Source of the DNA: Chitinophaga silvatica
Lineage (GTDB): Bacteria; Bacteroidota; Bacteroidia; Chitinophagales; Chitinophagaceae
NCBI RefSeq assembly: GCF_003419895.1
Contig: NZ_QPMM01000004.1
Span: 62,001 to 126,000, forward strand
Reading direction: 5' to 3'
Length of the DNA stretch: 64,000 nucleotides
The translations under genes and the position numbers were made by a program. Below the pieces are notes generated by a model, which saw only the letters and a list, made by a program, of their open reading frames with translations, did not search any database and was not told the origin of the DNA. Below are positions 36,238 through 44,732 of the stretch, piece by piece; the first letter of the stretch is position 1, and each line of letters opens with the position of its first letter.

Positions 36238-36846
36238 TTGCTACGTTCTTATTATCAAGATCAATTGATTGAAGCTGGCTGTGATGAAGCCGGCAGGGGG
36301 TGCCTGGCGGGGCCTGTATTTGCCGCCGCTGTAATTTTGCCGAAAAAATTCAGGCATTCACTATTGAATGATTCTAAGCAGATGAAACCTTCAGACAGGG
36401 AGAAGTTGAGAAAAGTGATAGAAAAAAAGGCGATCTGTTATGCTGTTGCCAGTGTTGATAATGTGGAAATTGACAGAATAAACATTCTGAAAGCCTCATT
36501 TAAAGCAATGCATCTGGCATTAGAGAAATTGCAACAGCAACCAGAGTTCATTCTGGTAGATGGGAATCGTTTCAATGCGTATGGTAAAACGCCTCATGCC
36601 TGTATTATACAGGGTGATGGTTTGTATGCCTCAATCGCTGCGGCATCAATATTGGCGAAAACCTACCGCGATGACTATATGAAGGATTTACATAATATAT
36701 ATCCTCATTTCGGTTGGGATGTTAATAAAGGGTATCCGACAAAGTTGCATAGAGACGCATTGAAGGAACATGGAGAAACGCCTTATCACAGAAAGTCGTT
36801 TCGTTTGTTACCAGATGAACAGTTAGAGTTGGATTTTGACTTGTAG
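36238..36846 (+). CDS. rnhB: Ribonuclease HII
   Basis: A 202-residue RNase HII that cuts RNA in RNA-DNA hybrids and misincorporated ribonucleotides. The DEAGRG motif (residues 16-21) holds the first catalytic acids; VDGNRF and the SIAAASILAKTYRDDYM stretch complete the active site. The start is a TTG at 36238, since no ATG precedes the conserved YYQDQLIEAGCDEAGRG region. Length is normal. rpoN begins 87 bp later with its own -7 box. Confidence 0.93.
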   Translation: MLRSYYQDQLIEAGCDEAGRGCLAGPVFAAAVILPKKFRHSLLNDSKQMKPSDREKLRKVIEKKAICYAVASVDNVEIDRINILKASFKAMHLALEKLQQQPEFILVDGNRFNAYGKTPHACIIQGDGLYASIAAASILAKTYRDDYMKDLHNIYPHFGWDVNKGYPTKLHRDALKEHGETPYHRKSFRLLPDEQLELDFDL

Positions 36847-36908
36847 GATAAAAATAAACGAATCACTAACCGGGCTGAAGGCTAACATATCGTTAACCTT
36901 ATACTTAT

Positions 36909-36916
36909 TATTTTTG
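36909..36916 (+). promoter_or_regulatory. -7 box of rpoN
   Basis: TATTTTTG fits TAnnTTTG, 17 bp upstream of the rpoN ATG. A short leader is implied. Confidence 0.45.
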
Positions 36917-36933
36917 CCTTGTAGGGATAAATT

Positions 36934-38421
36934 ATGTTAAAACAGACACAACAGCAGAAGTTATTACAAAAGCTTTCACCGCAACAGATTCAGTTAATGA
37001 AACTGCTGCAGGTTCCTACTGTCAACCTGGAAGAAAGAATTAAAGAAGAACTGGAAGAAAACCCTGCATTGGAATATGGAGAAGAATCCGGGGAAGATGA
37101 GTTTAAAGAACAGGACGACTTTGAAACATCCACAGAGGATGAGGAATTTGACCCTGATGGTAGTGAAAGTGAATACGACAATATAGATATATCCGAGTAT
37201 GTGAGTGAGGGAGATGATGAAGTTGCAGATTATAAATTGCGTGACGATAATTATCCGGACCCTGACGAAAGCAATAAAACAATTCCGATCAGAGTAGAAA
37301 CCTCTTTCCATGAGCATTTACTTAGCCAATTAGGCATGTTGGAGTTGGATGACAGATTAACTGCCATAGCTGAGCATATTATTGGAAGTATAGATGATGA
37401 CGGATATTTACGTCGTGAAATCAGTGCGATGGTAGATGATCTCTCCTTCTCTCAGAATATTGAGACTACGGAAGAGGAGATCAGTACATTAATAAAAAAG
37501 ATTCAGGATTTTGATCCGGCCGGCGTATGTGCAACAGATCTTAAGGAATGCTTGCTTTTACAGCTGAAGCGTAAATCGCAGGACGATCCGGGTGTTCATA
37601 ATGCCTATGTGATATTGGAAAACTATTTCGATGAGTTTACCAAGAAGCATTATGAGAAGATTCAAAAATCCCTGAGTTTATCTGATGAGGGTTTAAAAGA
37701 AGCCATTACGCAGATTATTCGTCTTACACCTAAGCCAGGCGGCAATTTTGCTACATTAAATAAAGCAGAGAGTTACGTAATTCCGGATTTCTTCATTATG
37801 AATAATGCCGGGAAACTGGAGTTGACTCTCAATTCGAGGAATGCGCCTGATCTTCGTATTTCTGGTGGATACAGAGAAATGTTGAAGGAGTATGACCGAG
37901 GTGATAAAAAAGATAAGCGTCAGAAAGAGGCGGTTTTGTTTATCAAGCAAAAGATTGATGCAGCAAAATGGTTTATAGACGCTATTAAACAGCGGCAGCA
38001 TACTTTGTTATCGACAATGGAATCGATTATGGATTATCAGCGTGAATTTTTCCTGACGGGAGATGAAACAACGATGAAACCTATGATTCTGAAAGACATA
38101 GCAGATCGTACACAGTTAGATATCTCTACTGTTAGCCGGGTGGCAAATAGTAAATATGTACAAACTGAGTTTGGTACATTTAAATTGAAGTTTTTCTTCT
38201 CAGAGTCATTATCTACAGATAGTGGAGAGGAAGTATCTACCAGGGAAGTGAAAAAGATTCTGTCGGATCTGATTGAAGCTGAGAATAAGCGTAAACCGCT
38301 GAGTGACGAGAATTTAACGAAGATGTTGCAAGATAAAGGTTATAATATTGCACGTCGTACAGTGGCAAAATATCGTGAGCAGTTAAATATTCCGGTAGCC
38401 CGTTTGCGTAAAGAATTATAA
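36934..38421 (+). CDS. rpoN: RNA polymerase sigma-54 factor
   Basis: A 495-residue sigma-54. Region I is Gln/Leu-rich (LLQKLSPQQIQLMKLLQVPT...), followed by a very acidic region II at about residues 48-120, the core-binding domain, a helix-turn-helix (LKDIADRTQLDISTVSRVANSKY) and the RpoN box ARRTVAKYRE at residues 473-482. It directs transcription from -24/-12 promoters and needs an AAA+ activator; none is in this window. The following membrane-protein gene starts 11 bp later. Confidence 0.96.
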   Translation: MLKQTQQQKLLQKLSPQQIQLMKLLQVPTVNLEERIKEELEENPALEYGEESGEDEFKEQDDFETSTEDEEFDPDGSESEYDNIDISEYVSEGDDEVADYKLRDDNYPDPDESNKTIPIRVETSFHEHLLSQLGMLELDDRLTAIAEHIIGSIDDDGYLRREISAMVDDLSFSQNIETTEEEISTLIKKIQDFDPAGVCATDLKECLLLQLKRKSQDDPGVHNAYVILENYFDEFTKKHYEKIQKSLSLSDEGLKEAITQIIRLTPKPGGNFATLNKAESYVIPDFFIMNNAGKLELTLNSRNAPDLRISGGYREMLKEYDRGDKKDKRQKEAVLFIKQKIDAAKWFIDAIKQRQHTLLSTMESIMDYQREFFLTGDETTMKPMILKDIADRTQLDISTVSRVANSKYVQTEFGTFKLKFFFSESLSTDSGEEVSTREVKKILSDLIEAENKRKPLSDENLTKMLQDKGYNIARRTVAKYREQLNIPVARLRKEL

Positions 38422-38432
38422 GAGACTATACC

Positions 38433-39128
38433 ATGCAAGAGAATGCAGTACTGAATCGGTTTTCGGAGATAAATGAGAAGCCAGAATTTTCGCCGGCTAC
38501 AAGAGTCGTGGCGCAGGTAATTTCATATCTTACTCATCCTCTGTTTATTCCGCTGCTGGTAACTTTCCTGATATTACAATCAATTCCTGAGTATATGGTG
38601 GCATTCAAATCGCAAAGTAAGCGGTTTGCATTTGACATGCTGTATTTCAGGGTAGCCATTATCAGCATTGGTTTTCCGATGCTAACATTATTGCTGGCCA
38701 AGTCATTGAATTTTGTTTCATCAATATATCTGAAGTCACAGCGCGACAGGATTATCCCTTATGTGGCGATGCTCACCTATTATTTCTGGGCATTTTACAC
38801 CTTTCAGCAGGAAGGCCGGGCACCTAAATTTTATACGGCATTTTTTCTGGGAACGTTTTTGAGTATCTCTATTGCCTTTATTTCCAATATTTTCATAAAA
38901 ACCAGCATGCATACAGTTGGTTGGGGAGGAGTTATAGGATTGTTGTTGTCGTTGATGTGGGGAATGAATATGAATGTATCGGTGCCATTGGTGATTACAT
39001 TTTTTGTGGCGGCCATAGTGGCTACGAGCAGGATGATTGTAGAAGCACACAGGCCACGTGAGATTTACCTGGGATTTCTGATTGGCATTGCTTCTCAATT
39101 GGTTGCGTGTGCGATATTGGTAAAGTAA
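38433..39128 (+). CDS. PAP2-like membrane protein
   Basis: A 231-residue protein with about six membrane segments. A degenerate PAP2 phosphatase signature is visible: LKSQRDRIIP (101-109) for motif 1, KTSMH (His160) for motif 2, and SRMIVEAHRPRE (Ser199, Arg200, His206, Glu210) for motif 3, where the usual Asp is Glu. Motif 1 departs from KxxxxxxRP. It may be a lipid-phosphate phosphatase of the undecaprenyl-PP type or an inactive relative. It is 11 bp after rpoN, so cotranscribed. Confidence 0.72.
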   Translation: MQENAVLNRFSEINEKPEFSPATRVVAQVISYLTHPLFIPLLVTFLILQSIPEYMVAFKSQSKRFAFDMLYFRVAIISIGFPMLTLLLAKSLNFVSSIYLKSQRDRIIPYVAMLTYYFWAFYTFQQEGRAPKFYTAFFLGTFLSISIAFISNIFIKTSMHTVGWGGVIGLLLSLMWGMNMNVSVPLVITFFVAAIVATSRMIVEAHRPREIYLGFLIGIASQLVACAILVK

Positions 39129-39661
39129 TCTGTATAAAATACCTTTTCCCTGCCGATATTTCTACCTGCAGGGAGTAAGGAACCAAACTATAAATAAGGA
39201 AACTTAATTGGGGTTGCCCACTCCGCACTTATCAGTCCTACCTCATTACTTGGATGCAAGGCCGCAAGGCAGAGGCTAACAAACAAGCTTTTCAACAAAC
39301 AGTAAGTGGGGGTAACTTTCAACAACTAAACTTGACATCACAAATGTCATAATTTCTGAATCGATACTCAAGCGTATAACTACGCTTTTTAAAAAAGCAG
39401 TAGAATTCCCCTTCAATTTTTTTCACCCTTTTTTGGTTGCGCATATTCAATGCGTAATGCCTTTGCATCTTTGTTATGCAATCTGAAAGAGATTGAATTG
39501 CTAAAAAGAGGTAGATAATAAATACTATATAATTTAGCAATAAAAATAAAATGCTAAAAATTTTAGGAAAATCAAAAATAAGATCATAATTTAGCAATCC
39601 AATTGATTTGCTTACTATTTGTGATCAGCTATCTTTTAAATTTGTAAAAAACATTAATAAT
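39129..39661. other. Intergenic region upstream of recA
   Basis: It holds a 7-bp stem-loop at 39147-39174 (CCCTGC/GCAGGG core) that may end the rpoN transcript, a short GCAAGGC direct repeat near 39256, and the recA promoter. No recognisable SOS box was found. A 92-codon minus-strand frame (39319-39597) looks like chance. Confidence 0.5.
39637..39644 (+). promoter_or_regulatory. -7 box of recA
   Basis: TAAATTTG fits TAnnTTTG, 17 bp upstream of the recA ATG. TTTG copies lie at 39607 and 39618, neither at the ideal spacing. Confidence 0.45.
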
Positions 39662-40675
39662 ATGTCTACAGCCAATGCAGAAAAACTGAAGGCGTTACGC
39701 CTTACAATGGACAAGATAGAAAAGGATTTCGGTAAGGGATCTGTGATGATGATGGGAGAAAAAGCGGAAGCTCCGATGGAGGTAATTTCCACTGGCTCTC
39801 TGGGTTTGGATATTGCGCTTGGTGTTAATGGTTTGCCGAAAGGAAGAATTATAGAGATATATGGTCCGGAATCATCTGGTAAAACTACCATAGCAATTCA
39901 CACAATTGCTGAAGCACAAAAGAAAGGTGGTATTTGCGCTATCATAGATGCTGAACACGCATTCGACAGCTCATATGCTAAGAAACTGGGAGTAGATGTT
40001 GATGCTTTATTGATATCTCAGCCAGATCATGGAGAACAGGCATTAGAGATTGCAGACAGATTGATTTTATCTGGTGCAGTAGATGTCGTAGTAATTGACT
40101 CTGTTGCTGCGTTGGTACCTAAGAGTGAGTTGGAAGGTGAAATGGGAGAAAGCAAGATGGGCTTACAGGCTCGTTTGATGTCTCAGGCTTTACGTAAGTT
40201 AACTGCCACTATTGCCAAAACAAATTGCTGTGCCATTTTCATCAACCAGTTACGTGAAAAAATAGGTGTAATGTTCGGAAACCCCGAAACTACTACCGGT
40301 GGTAACGCACTGAAATTCTACGCTTCTGTAAGATTAGATATCCGTCGTATGAGCCAGATCAAGGATGGCGATGAAGCTATTGGTAACCGTGTAAAAGTTA
40401 AAGTGGTAAAAAACAAAGTAGCTCCTCCTTTCCGCCAGGCCGAATTTGATATTGTTTATGGTCAGGGTATTTCTAAGATGGGTGAAATAATTGACATGGG
40501 TGTTGAATACGGCATCGTTCAAAAAAGCGGTAGCTGGTTCAGTTACGATACCAATAAACTAGGTCAGGGCCGTGATGCAGTAAAACAATTACTGATCGAT
40601 AACCCAGAATTAGCAGCTGAGATTGAAACAAAGATCAAAGCAAAAATTGCTGAAAAGCAAAATGCTGAAGCTTAA
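39662..40675 (+). CDS. recA: DNA recombination/repair protein RecA
   Basis: A 337-residue recombinase from the ATG at 39662; the frame extends upstream to 39608, but [29 protein letters not shown] is the family-typical beginning. Walker A is GPESSGKTT, Walker [16 protein letters not shown]; the DNA-binding loops lie in [21 protein letters not shown] and [28 protein letters not shown]. It catalyses strand exchange and LexA-type cleavage. The acidic C-terminal tail is short. No recX follows. Confidence 0.97.
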   Translation: MSTANAEKLKALRLTMDKIEKDFGKGSVMMMGEKAEAPMEVISTGSLGLDIALGVNGLPKGRIIEIYGPESSGKTTIAIHTIAEAQKKGGICAIIDAEHAFDSSYAKKLGVDVDALLISQPDHGEQALEIADRLILSGAVDVVVIDSVAALVPKSELEGEMGESKMGLQARLMSQALRKLTATIAKTNCCAIFINQLREKIGVMFGNPETTTGGNALKFYASVRLDIRRMSQIKDGDEAIGNRVKVKVVKNKVAPPFRQAEFDIVYGQGISKMGEIIDMGVEYGIVQKSGSWFSYDTNKLGQGRDAVKQLLIDNPELAAEIETKIKAKIAEKQNAEA

Positions 40676-40738
40676 GGCACTTAGTTCAGGTAAATAGATT
40701 TATTCCAGGAAAAAGTTCGAGATCAAAGGTTGAACCTT

Positions 40739-40773
40739 AAGTTTGAAACCGAAGTTTGATGCCGAAGTTTGAG
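40739..40773 (+). repeat. Three short direct repeats of about 13 bp
   Basis: AAGTTTGA occurs three times at 13-bp spacing with CCG or CC preceding the last two. Small and of unknown meaning. Confidence 0.7.
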
Positions 40774-40868
40774 AATTTTTCCAACACTCATTAATTACTA
40801 GATAATAGTTATCTCATATATAATTAGAAGTTAGTTTTAGTTTTAGTAAGCATTGGGTTAGTATGCAC

Positions 40869-40900
40869 ATCCCTGCCTTTTCCTGGGCGGGGATTTTTGC
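40869..40900 (+). terminator. Probable terminator of recA
   Basis: ATCCCTGCC / GGCGGGGAT (9 bp, one G-U) with an 8-nt loop is followed by TTTTTGC. It lies about 195 bp after the recA stop. Confidence 0.7.
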
Positions 40901-41020
40901 TTACAAAAGCAAGCAGCTTCTTGGTTACTTAAATCTTTGAATTAGATCATCCCTCATCCTTTGATACAGGCTTCCCGCTGTAATTAAATTAATCGCTTCA
41001 ATAATTTTGGATTTTTAATC

Positions 41021-41122
41021 TTTCTCGACCGTAGGCTTGCGCCGATACTATTATGTTAAGAGGAATAGGTCCTGATTTTATTGTCATTTAGTGATTGATA
41101 ATCTTCATTTATCGTAGGGGGA
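41021..41122 (+). repeat. Degenerate copies of the local repeat family
   Basis: 41021-41043 resembles the tail (GACCGTAGGCT) and 41047-41068 the head (CTATTAAGTTAAGAGG) of the units that follow, arranged head-to-tail as in the better-preserved copies. Clearly diverged. Confidence 0.6.
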
Positions 41123-41228
41123 TTGCTATTAAGTTAAGAGGAAGGATGTTCATTGAATATTGACTGTAATTTAAATGAATGGTTTCCTTGACCGTAGGCT
41201 GGGCAGGGGTAAACCCTGCCCCTACAGG
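41123..41228 (+). repeat. Interspersed repeat, copy A (106 bp)
   Basis: A 106-bp unit ending in an 8-bp hairpin (GGGCAGGG/CCCTGCCC). Its inverse complement appears at 41346-41451 with seven differences, and 85 of its bases (41126-41210) recur with no difference in inverse orientation at 41451-41535. Confidence 0.93.
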
Positions 41229-41345
41229 ATTTCATCGGAACTATATTTTCATCTGGTAGATATATTTCATGTTAAATGTCAATCTACTAATTTCAATTCT
41301 GTAAAGAAACAATTCTACAATATAATAACTGTAATTCGCTGAAGC

Positions 41346-41451
41346 CCTGTAGGGGCAGGGTTTACCCCTGCCCAGCCTACGGTCAAGGAAGCCATTCATT
41401 TAAATTGAAGTCAATATTCAACTAAGATCTTTCCTCTTAACTTAATAGCAA
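41346..41451 (-). repeat. Interspersed repeat, copy B (106 bp, inverted)
   Basis: Inverse copy of 41123-41228, 99 of 106 bases identical by eye. Copy C follows directly head to tail. Confidence 0.93.
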
Positions 41452-41535
41452 CCCCTGCCCAGCCTACGGTCAAGGAAACCATTCATTTAAATTACAGTCA
41501 ATATTCAATGAACATCCTTCCTCTTAACTTAATAG
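41451..41535 (-). repeat. Interspersed repeat, copy C (85 bp, inverted)
   Basis: Identical over 85 bases to the inverse complement of 41126-41210, lacking the terminal hairpin end. The identity indicates very recent copying or gene conversion. Confidence 0.95.
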
Positions 41536-41637
41536 TATTGGAACATTGCCTGCTCTACAATCGTGGAAAATCAACACTCACTAAACTATATTGCCAGTAA
41601 ATTCCACTAAAACTCCCATCCTGGTACTAAAAAGCAA

Positions 41638-41662
41638 AACCGCCCCGTAATCCGGAGCGGTT
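41638..41662 (-). terminator. typA terminator
   Basis: A 10-bp GC-rich stem (41638-41647 with 41653-41662; one G-U on the minus strand) with a T-rich tail on the minus strand. Confidence 0.75.
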
Positions 41663-41692
41663 CTACTTTTTCACTAGTAATGTAAGCAGCTA

Positions 41693-43501
41693 TTAAGCCT
41701 CAGCCTTCAGGCTCTTTGCTGATCTCTTACGCTCTTCCTCATCCAGAATAGCTTTACGCATACGGATGAAATTAGGTGTAACTTCAATACACTCGTCGTG
41801 TTGGATATACTCCATGCATTCTTCAAGTGTCATCAATATTTTAGGAGCAATATTAGCAGCACCATCGCTACCACTTGCACGCATATTCGTTAATTTCTTT
41901 CCTTCGTTAGGGTTTACTACCAGGTCACCAGGTTTGTTGTTCTCACCAATGATCATACCTTTATAAACCTCTTCTCCCGGATCAACAAAGAAAGATCCTC
42001 TGTCCTGCAATTTATCCAAAGAGTAAGCTGTGGTGCTTCCTGCTTCCTTAGCAATCAACACTCCATTATTACGTCCAGGAATTGCACCTTTCCATGGTTT
42101 ATAATCATTAAATCTGTGCGCCATTACAGCTTCACCCGCAGTAGCAGTAAGCATTTGAGTACGTAAACCAATCAGACCGCGTGATGGAATCTCAAACTCA
42201 AGATGTTGCATCTCTCCTTTCGTTTCCATAATCAACATCTCACCTTTACGACGTGTAACCAGATCAATTACTTTGCTGGCAAATTCCTGAGGCACATCAA
42301 CTACTAAAGTCTCGTATGGCTCACATTTCTTACCATCAATAGATTTAACGATAACTTGAGGTTGACCTACTGTCAACTCATATCCTTCACGACGCATTGT
42401 TTCAATCAATACCCCTAAGTGAAGAATACCACGACCGTATACCAGGAAGCTATCAGCACTGTCTGTATCCACTACTCTCAATGCCAGGTTCTTCTCAGTT
42501 TCTTTAACCAAACGGTCACGAAGGTGACGAGAGGTAACAAACTTACCATCCTTACCAAAGAATGGAGAGTTGTTGATACCAAACAACATATTCATTGTTG
42601 GTTCATCCACGCTAATAACCGGTAATGCTTCTGGAGCTTCAGCATCGGCAATAGTATCACCGATGTTGAAATCTTCAATACCTACTACAGCGCAAATATC
42701 ACCAGCTTCTACTTTACTTACTTTTCTCTTACCCAAAGCTTCGAAAACATAAAGCTCTCTAACTTTCTGCTTCTTAGCAGAACCATCTGCCTGCATTAAA
42801 GTAATCCATTGGTTTTCTTCAATAAACGAACGGGTAACTCTACCTACGGCAATACGACCCAGGAAAGAAGAATAATCCAAAGAAGTAATCTGCATTTGCA
42901 GGTTACCTTCTGGCATTTTAGGCGCTGGCACATACTCAAGAATACCATCCATTAACGGAGTGATATCATCACATTTAGTTAATGAGCTGTTGAACCAACC
43001 ATTCTTACCAGAACCATAAAATGTTGGGAAGTTTAACTGATCTTCAGTTGCATCAAGGTTAAAGAACAATTCGAACACCGCATCATGTACTTCATCAGGG
43101 CGACAGTTTTCTTTATCTACCTTGTTAATTACCACAATTGGTTTAAGATTCAGTTGAAGTGCTTTTTGTAACACAAAACGAGTTTGTGGCATTGGCCCTT
43201 CAAATGCATCCACCAATAAGATAACCCCATCAGCCATTTTCAATACTCTTTCTACCTCACCACCAAAGTCGGCGTGGCCCGGAGTGTCAATAACGTTAAT
43301 TTTAACGCCTTTATAGTCAACAGACACATTCTTACTCAAAATGGTAATACCACGCTCTCTTTCAAGATCGTTGTTATCCATAATCAGATCACCTGATTCC
43401 TGATTGGCTCTAAATACGTTCGTCTGATGAAGAATTTTGTCAACCAAAGTAGTTTTACCATGGTCTACGTGTGCAATAATTGCGATATTACGAATGTTCA
43501 T
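41693..43501 (-). CDS. typA: Translational GTPase TypA/BipA
   Basis: A 602-residue ribosome-binding GTPase. G1 is [10 protein letters not shown]2 RERGITI, G3 DTPGHADF, G4 NKVD. The downstream domains include the domain 5-like [22 protein letters not shown] and the BipA-specific C-terminus with [18 protein letters not shown] MRASGSDGA and LDEEERKR. It assists 50S assembly and stress or cold adaptation. A -7 box lies 65 bp upstream. Monocistronic. Confidence 0.96.
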   Translation of the reverse strand: MNIRNIAIIAHVDHGKTTLVDKILHQTNVFRANQESGDLIMDNNDLERERGITILSKNVSVDYKGVKINVIDTPGHADFGGEVERVLKMADGVILLVDAFEGPMPQTRFVLQKALQLNLKPIVVINKVDKENCRPDEVHDAVFELFFNLDATEDQLNFPTFYGSGKNGWFNSSLTKCDDITPLMDGILEYVPAPKMPEGNLQMQITSLDYSSFLGRIAVGRVTRSFIEENQWITLMQADGSAKKQKVRELYVFEALGKRKVSKVEAGDICAVVGIEDFNIGDTIADAEAPEALPVISVDEPTMNMLFGINNSPFFGKDGKFVTSRHLRDRLVKETEKNLALRVVDTDSADSFLVYGRGILHLGVLIETMRREGYELTVGQPQVIVKSIDGKKCEPYETLVVDVPQEFASKVIDLVTRRKGEMLIMETKGEMQHLEFEIPSRGLIGLRTQMLTATAGEAVMAHRFNDYKPWKGAIPGRNNGVLIAKEAGSTTAYSLDKLQDRGSFFVDPGEEVYKGMIIGENNKPGDLVVNPNEGKKLTNMRASGSDGAANIAPKILMTLEECMEYIQHDECIEVTPNFIRMRKAILDEEERKRSAKSLKAEA

Positions 43502-43565
43502 ATATTTATACCTTTAGCTATCAGCCATTAACAGAATTCACGCTAATAGCCACAAAAAGAAGGCG

Positions 43566-43573
43566 CAAAGGTA
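43566..43573 (-). promoter_or_regulatory. -7 box of typA
   Basis: TACCTTTG on the minus strand fits TAnnTTTG, about 65 bp upstream of the typA ATG. Confidence 0.45.
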
Positions 43574-43733
43574 CGAAAACCATCTGAGAATGAAATACTC
43601 ACACTTTAAATAAATGTAATCATTTAGTCAGTTCCAAAAATTTCATCATAATAAATTGACTATCAATCACTTAAACACAACGACATTTGGCGTCAATTTT
43701 GCGTCTATCGAACGCAAATCAATGTTATTCCTC

Positions 43734-44732
43734 ATGAAAAAATTAGTAATCAATCTGTTAGCCATTTTCTGTTTCTTCTCATTTGTTGCTAAGGCACAGG
43801 ATATCCCCACACAAGACATTTATCTCTCCAATTATAAATATCCATACCCTGTTCACTATTTACCCCTGAATATCCAGGGCCAACACCTTAAAATGGCCTA
43901 TATGGATGTTCAACCCTCAAAGCCTAATGGCAAAACCATAGTACTACTCCATGGTAAGAATTTCAACGGAGCATACTGGGATAAAACAGCTGCCGACCTT
44001 AGTAACAACGGATACAGAGTCGTTATTCCCGATCAGATCGGTTTTGGAAAATCTTCCAAACCTAAATGCTTTCAATATAGCTTCCAGCAACTGGCACAGA
44101 ATACCAAACTCCTGCTCGACTCCCTGCAGATAGATAAAGCAGCCATCCTGGGTCATTCTATGGGCGGCATGCTGGCAACGAGATTTGCACTCATGTATCC
44201 CAATACTACCGAAAAACTAATCCTGGAAAATCCGATTGGACTCGAAGACTGGAAAACTGTTGTTCCCTACCAATCTATCGATCAATGGTACAAAGGGGAA
44301 TTGCAACAGAGCTATGCTAAAATCAAACAATATATGATGGATAGCTACTATGCAGGGCAATGGACACCAGAGTATGATAAATGGGCAAGGTTGCAGGCCA
44401 GTTGGATTAATAGCCCCGATTACGCCATAGCTGCGTGGAATGCAGCTTTAACCTATGACATGATTTTTACTCAGCCGGTATTGTATGAATTCGGAAACCT
44501 AAAAATGCCCACATTATTAATCATTGGGCAACGCGACCGCACTGCTCTTGGGAAAGCCAGTGTTCCAGACTCCATAAGAAGCACACTGGGAAATTATCCG
44601 GTCTTAGGTCGAAATGCGGCCAGCAAAATCCCGCATGCTACATTGGTTCCAATTGATAATGTAGGCCATCTTCCTCACATCGAGGCATACACGAAATTTA
44701 TCGCTCCTTTACTGGATTTCCTGCACCAGTAA
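43734..44732 (+). CDS. Secreted alpha/beta hydrolase
   Basis: The ATG at 43734 is preferred over the frame's beginning at 43656, since it opens a signal peptide (MKKLVINLLAIFCFFSFVAKA) and leaves 332 residues. The hydrolase fold has the oxyanion HGKNFNGAYW, the nucleophile elbow GHSMGG, a catalytic Asp in IIGQRDRTALG and the final His in VGHLPHIE. The substrate is unknown; the closest known types are epoxide-hydrolase or haloperoxidase-like esterases. Its 3' end overlaps the convergent patatin gene by 35 bp. Confidence 0.87.
   Translation: MKKLVINLLAIFCFFSFVAKAQDIPTQDIYLSNYKYPYPVHYLPLNIQGQHLKMAYMDVQPSKPNGKTIVLLHGKNFNGAYWDKTAADLSNNGYRVVIPDQIGFGKSSKPKCFQYSFQQLAQNTKLLLDSLQIDKAAILGHSMGGMLATRFALMYPNTTEKLILENPIGLEDWKTVVPYQSIDQWYKGELQQSYAKIKQYMMDSYYAGQWTPEYDKWARLQASWINSPDYAIAAWNAALTYDMIFTQPVLYEFGNLKMPTLLIIGQRDRTALGKASVPDSIRSTLGNYPVLGRNAASKIPHATLVPIDNVGHLPHIEAYTKFIAPLLDFLHQ

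Larger units (their letters stand above)
40676..41692. other. 1-kb intergenic region between convergent recA and typA
   Basis: No gene was recognised. It contains a recA terminator (40869-40894), a triple 13-bp direct repeat (40739-40773), a family of roughly 100-bp repeats in two opposed arrays (41021-41228 and 41346-41535), and the typA terminator at 41638-41662. Confidence 0.75.

Noticed and set aside
39319..39597. 92-codon minus-strand frame upstream of recA
   Set aside because: No family resemblance, AT-rich low-complexity translation, and overlap with the recA upstream region suggest chance.
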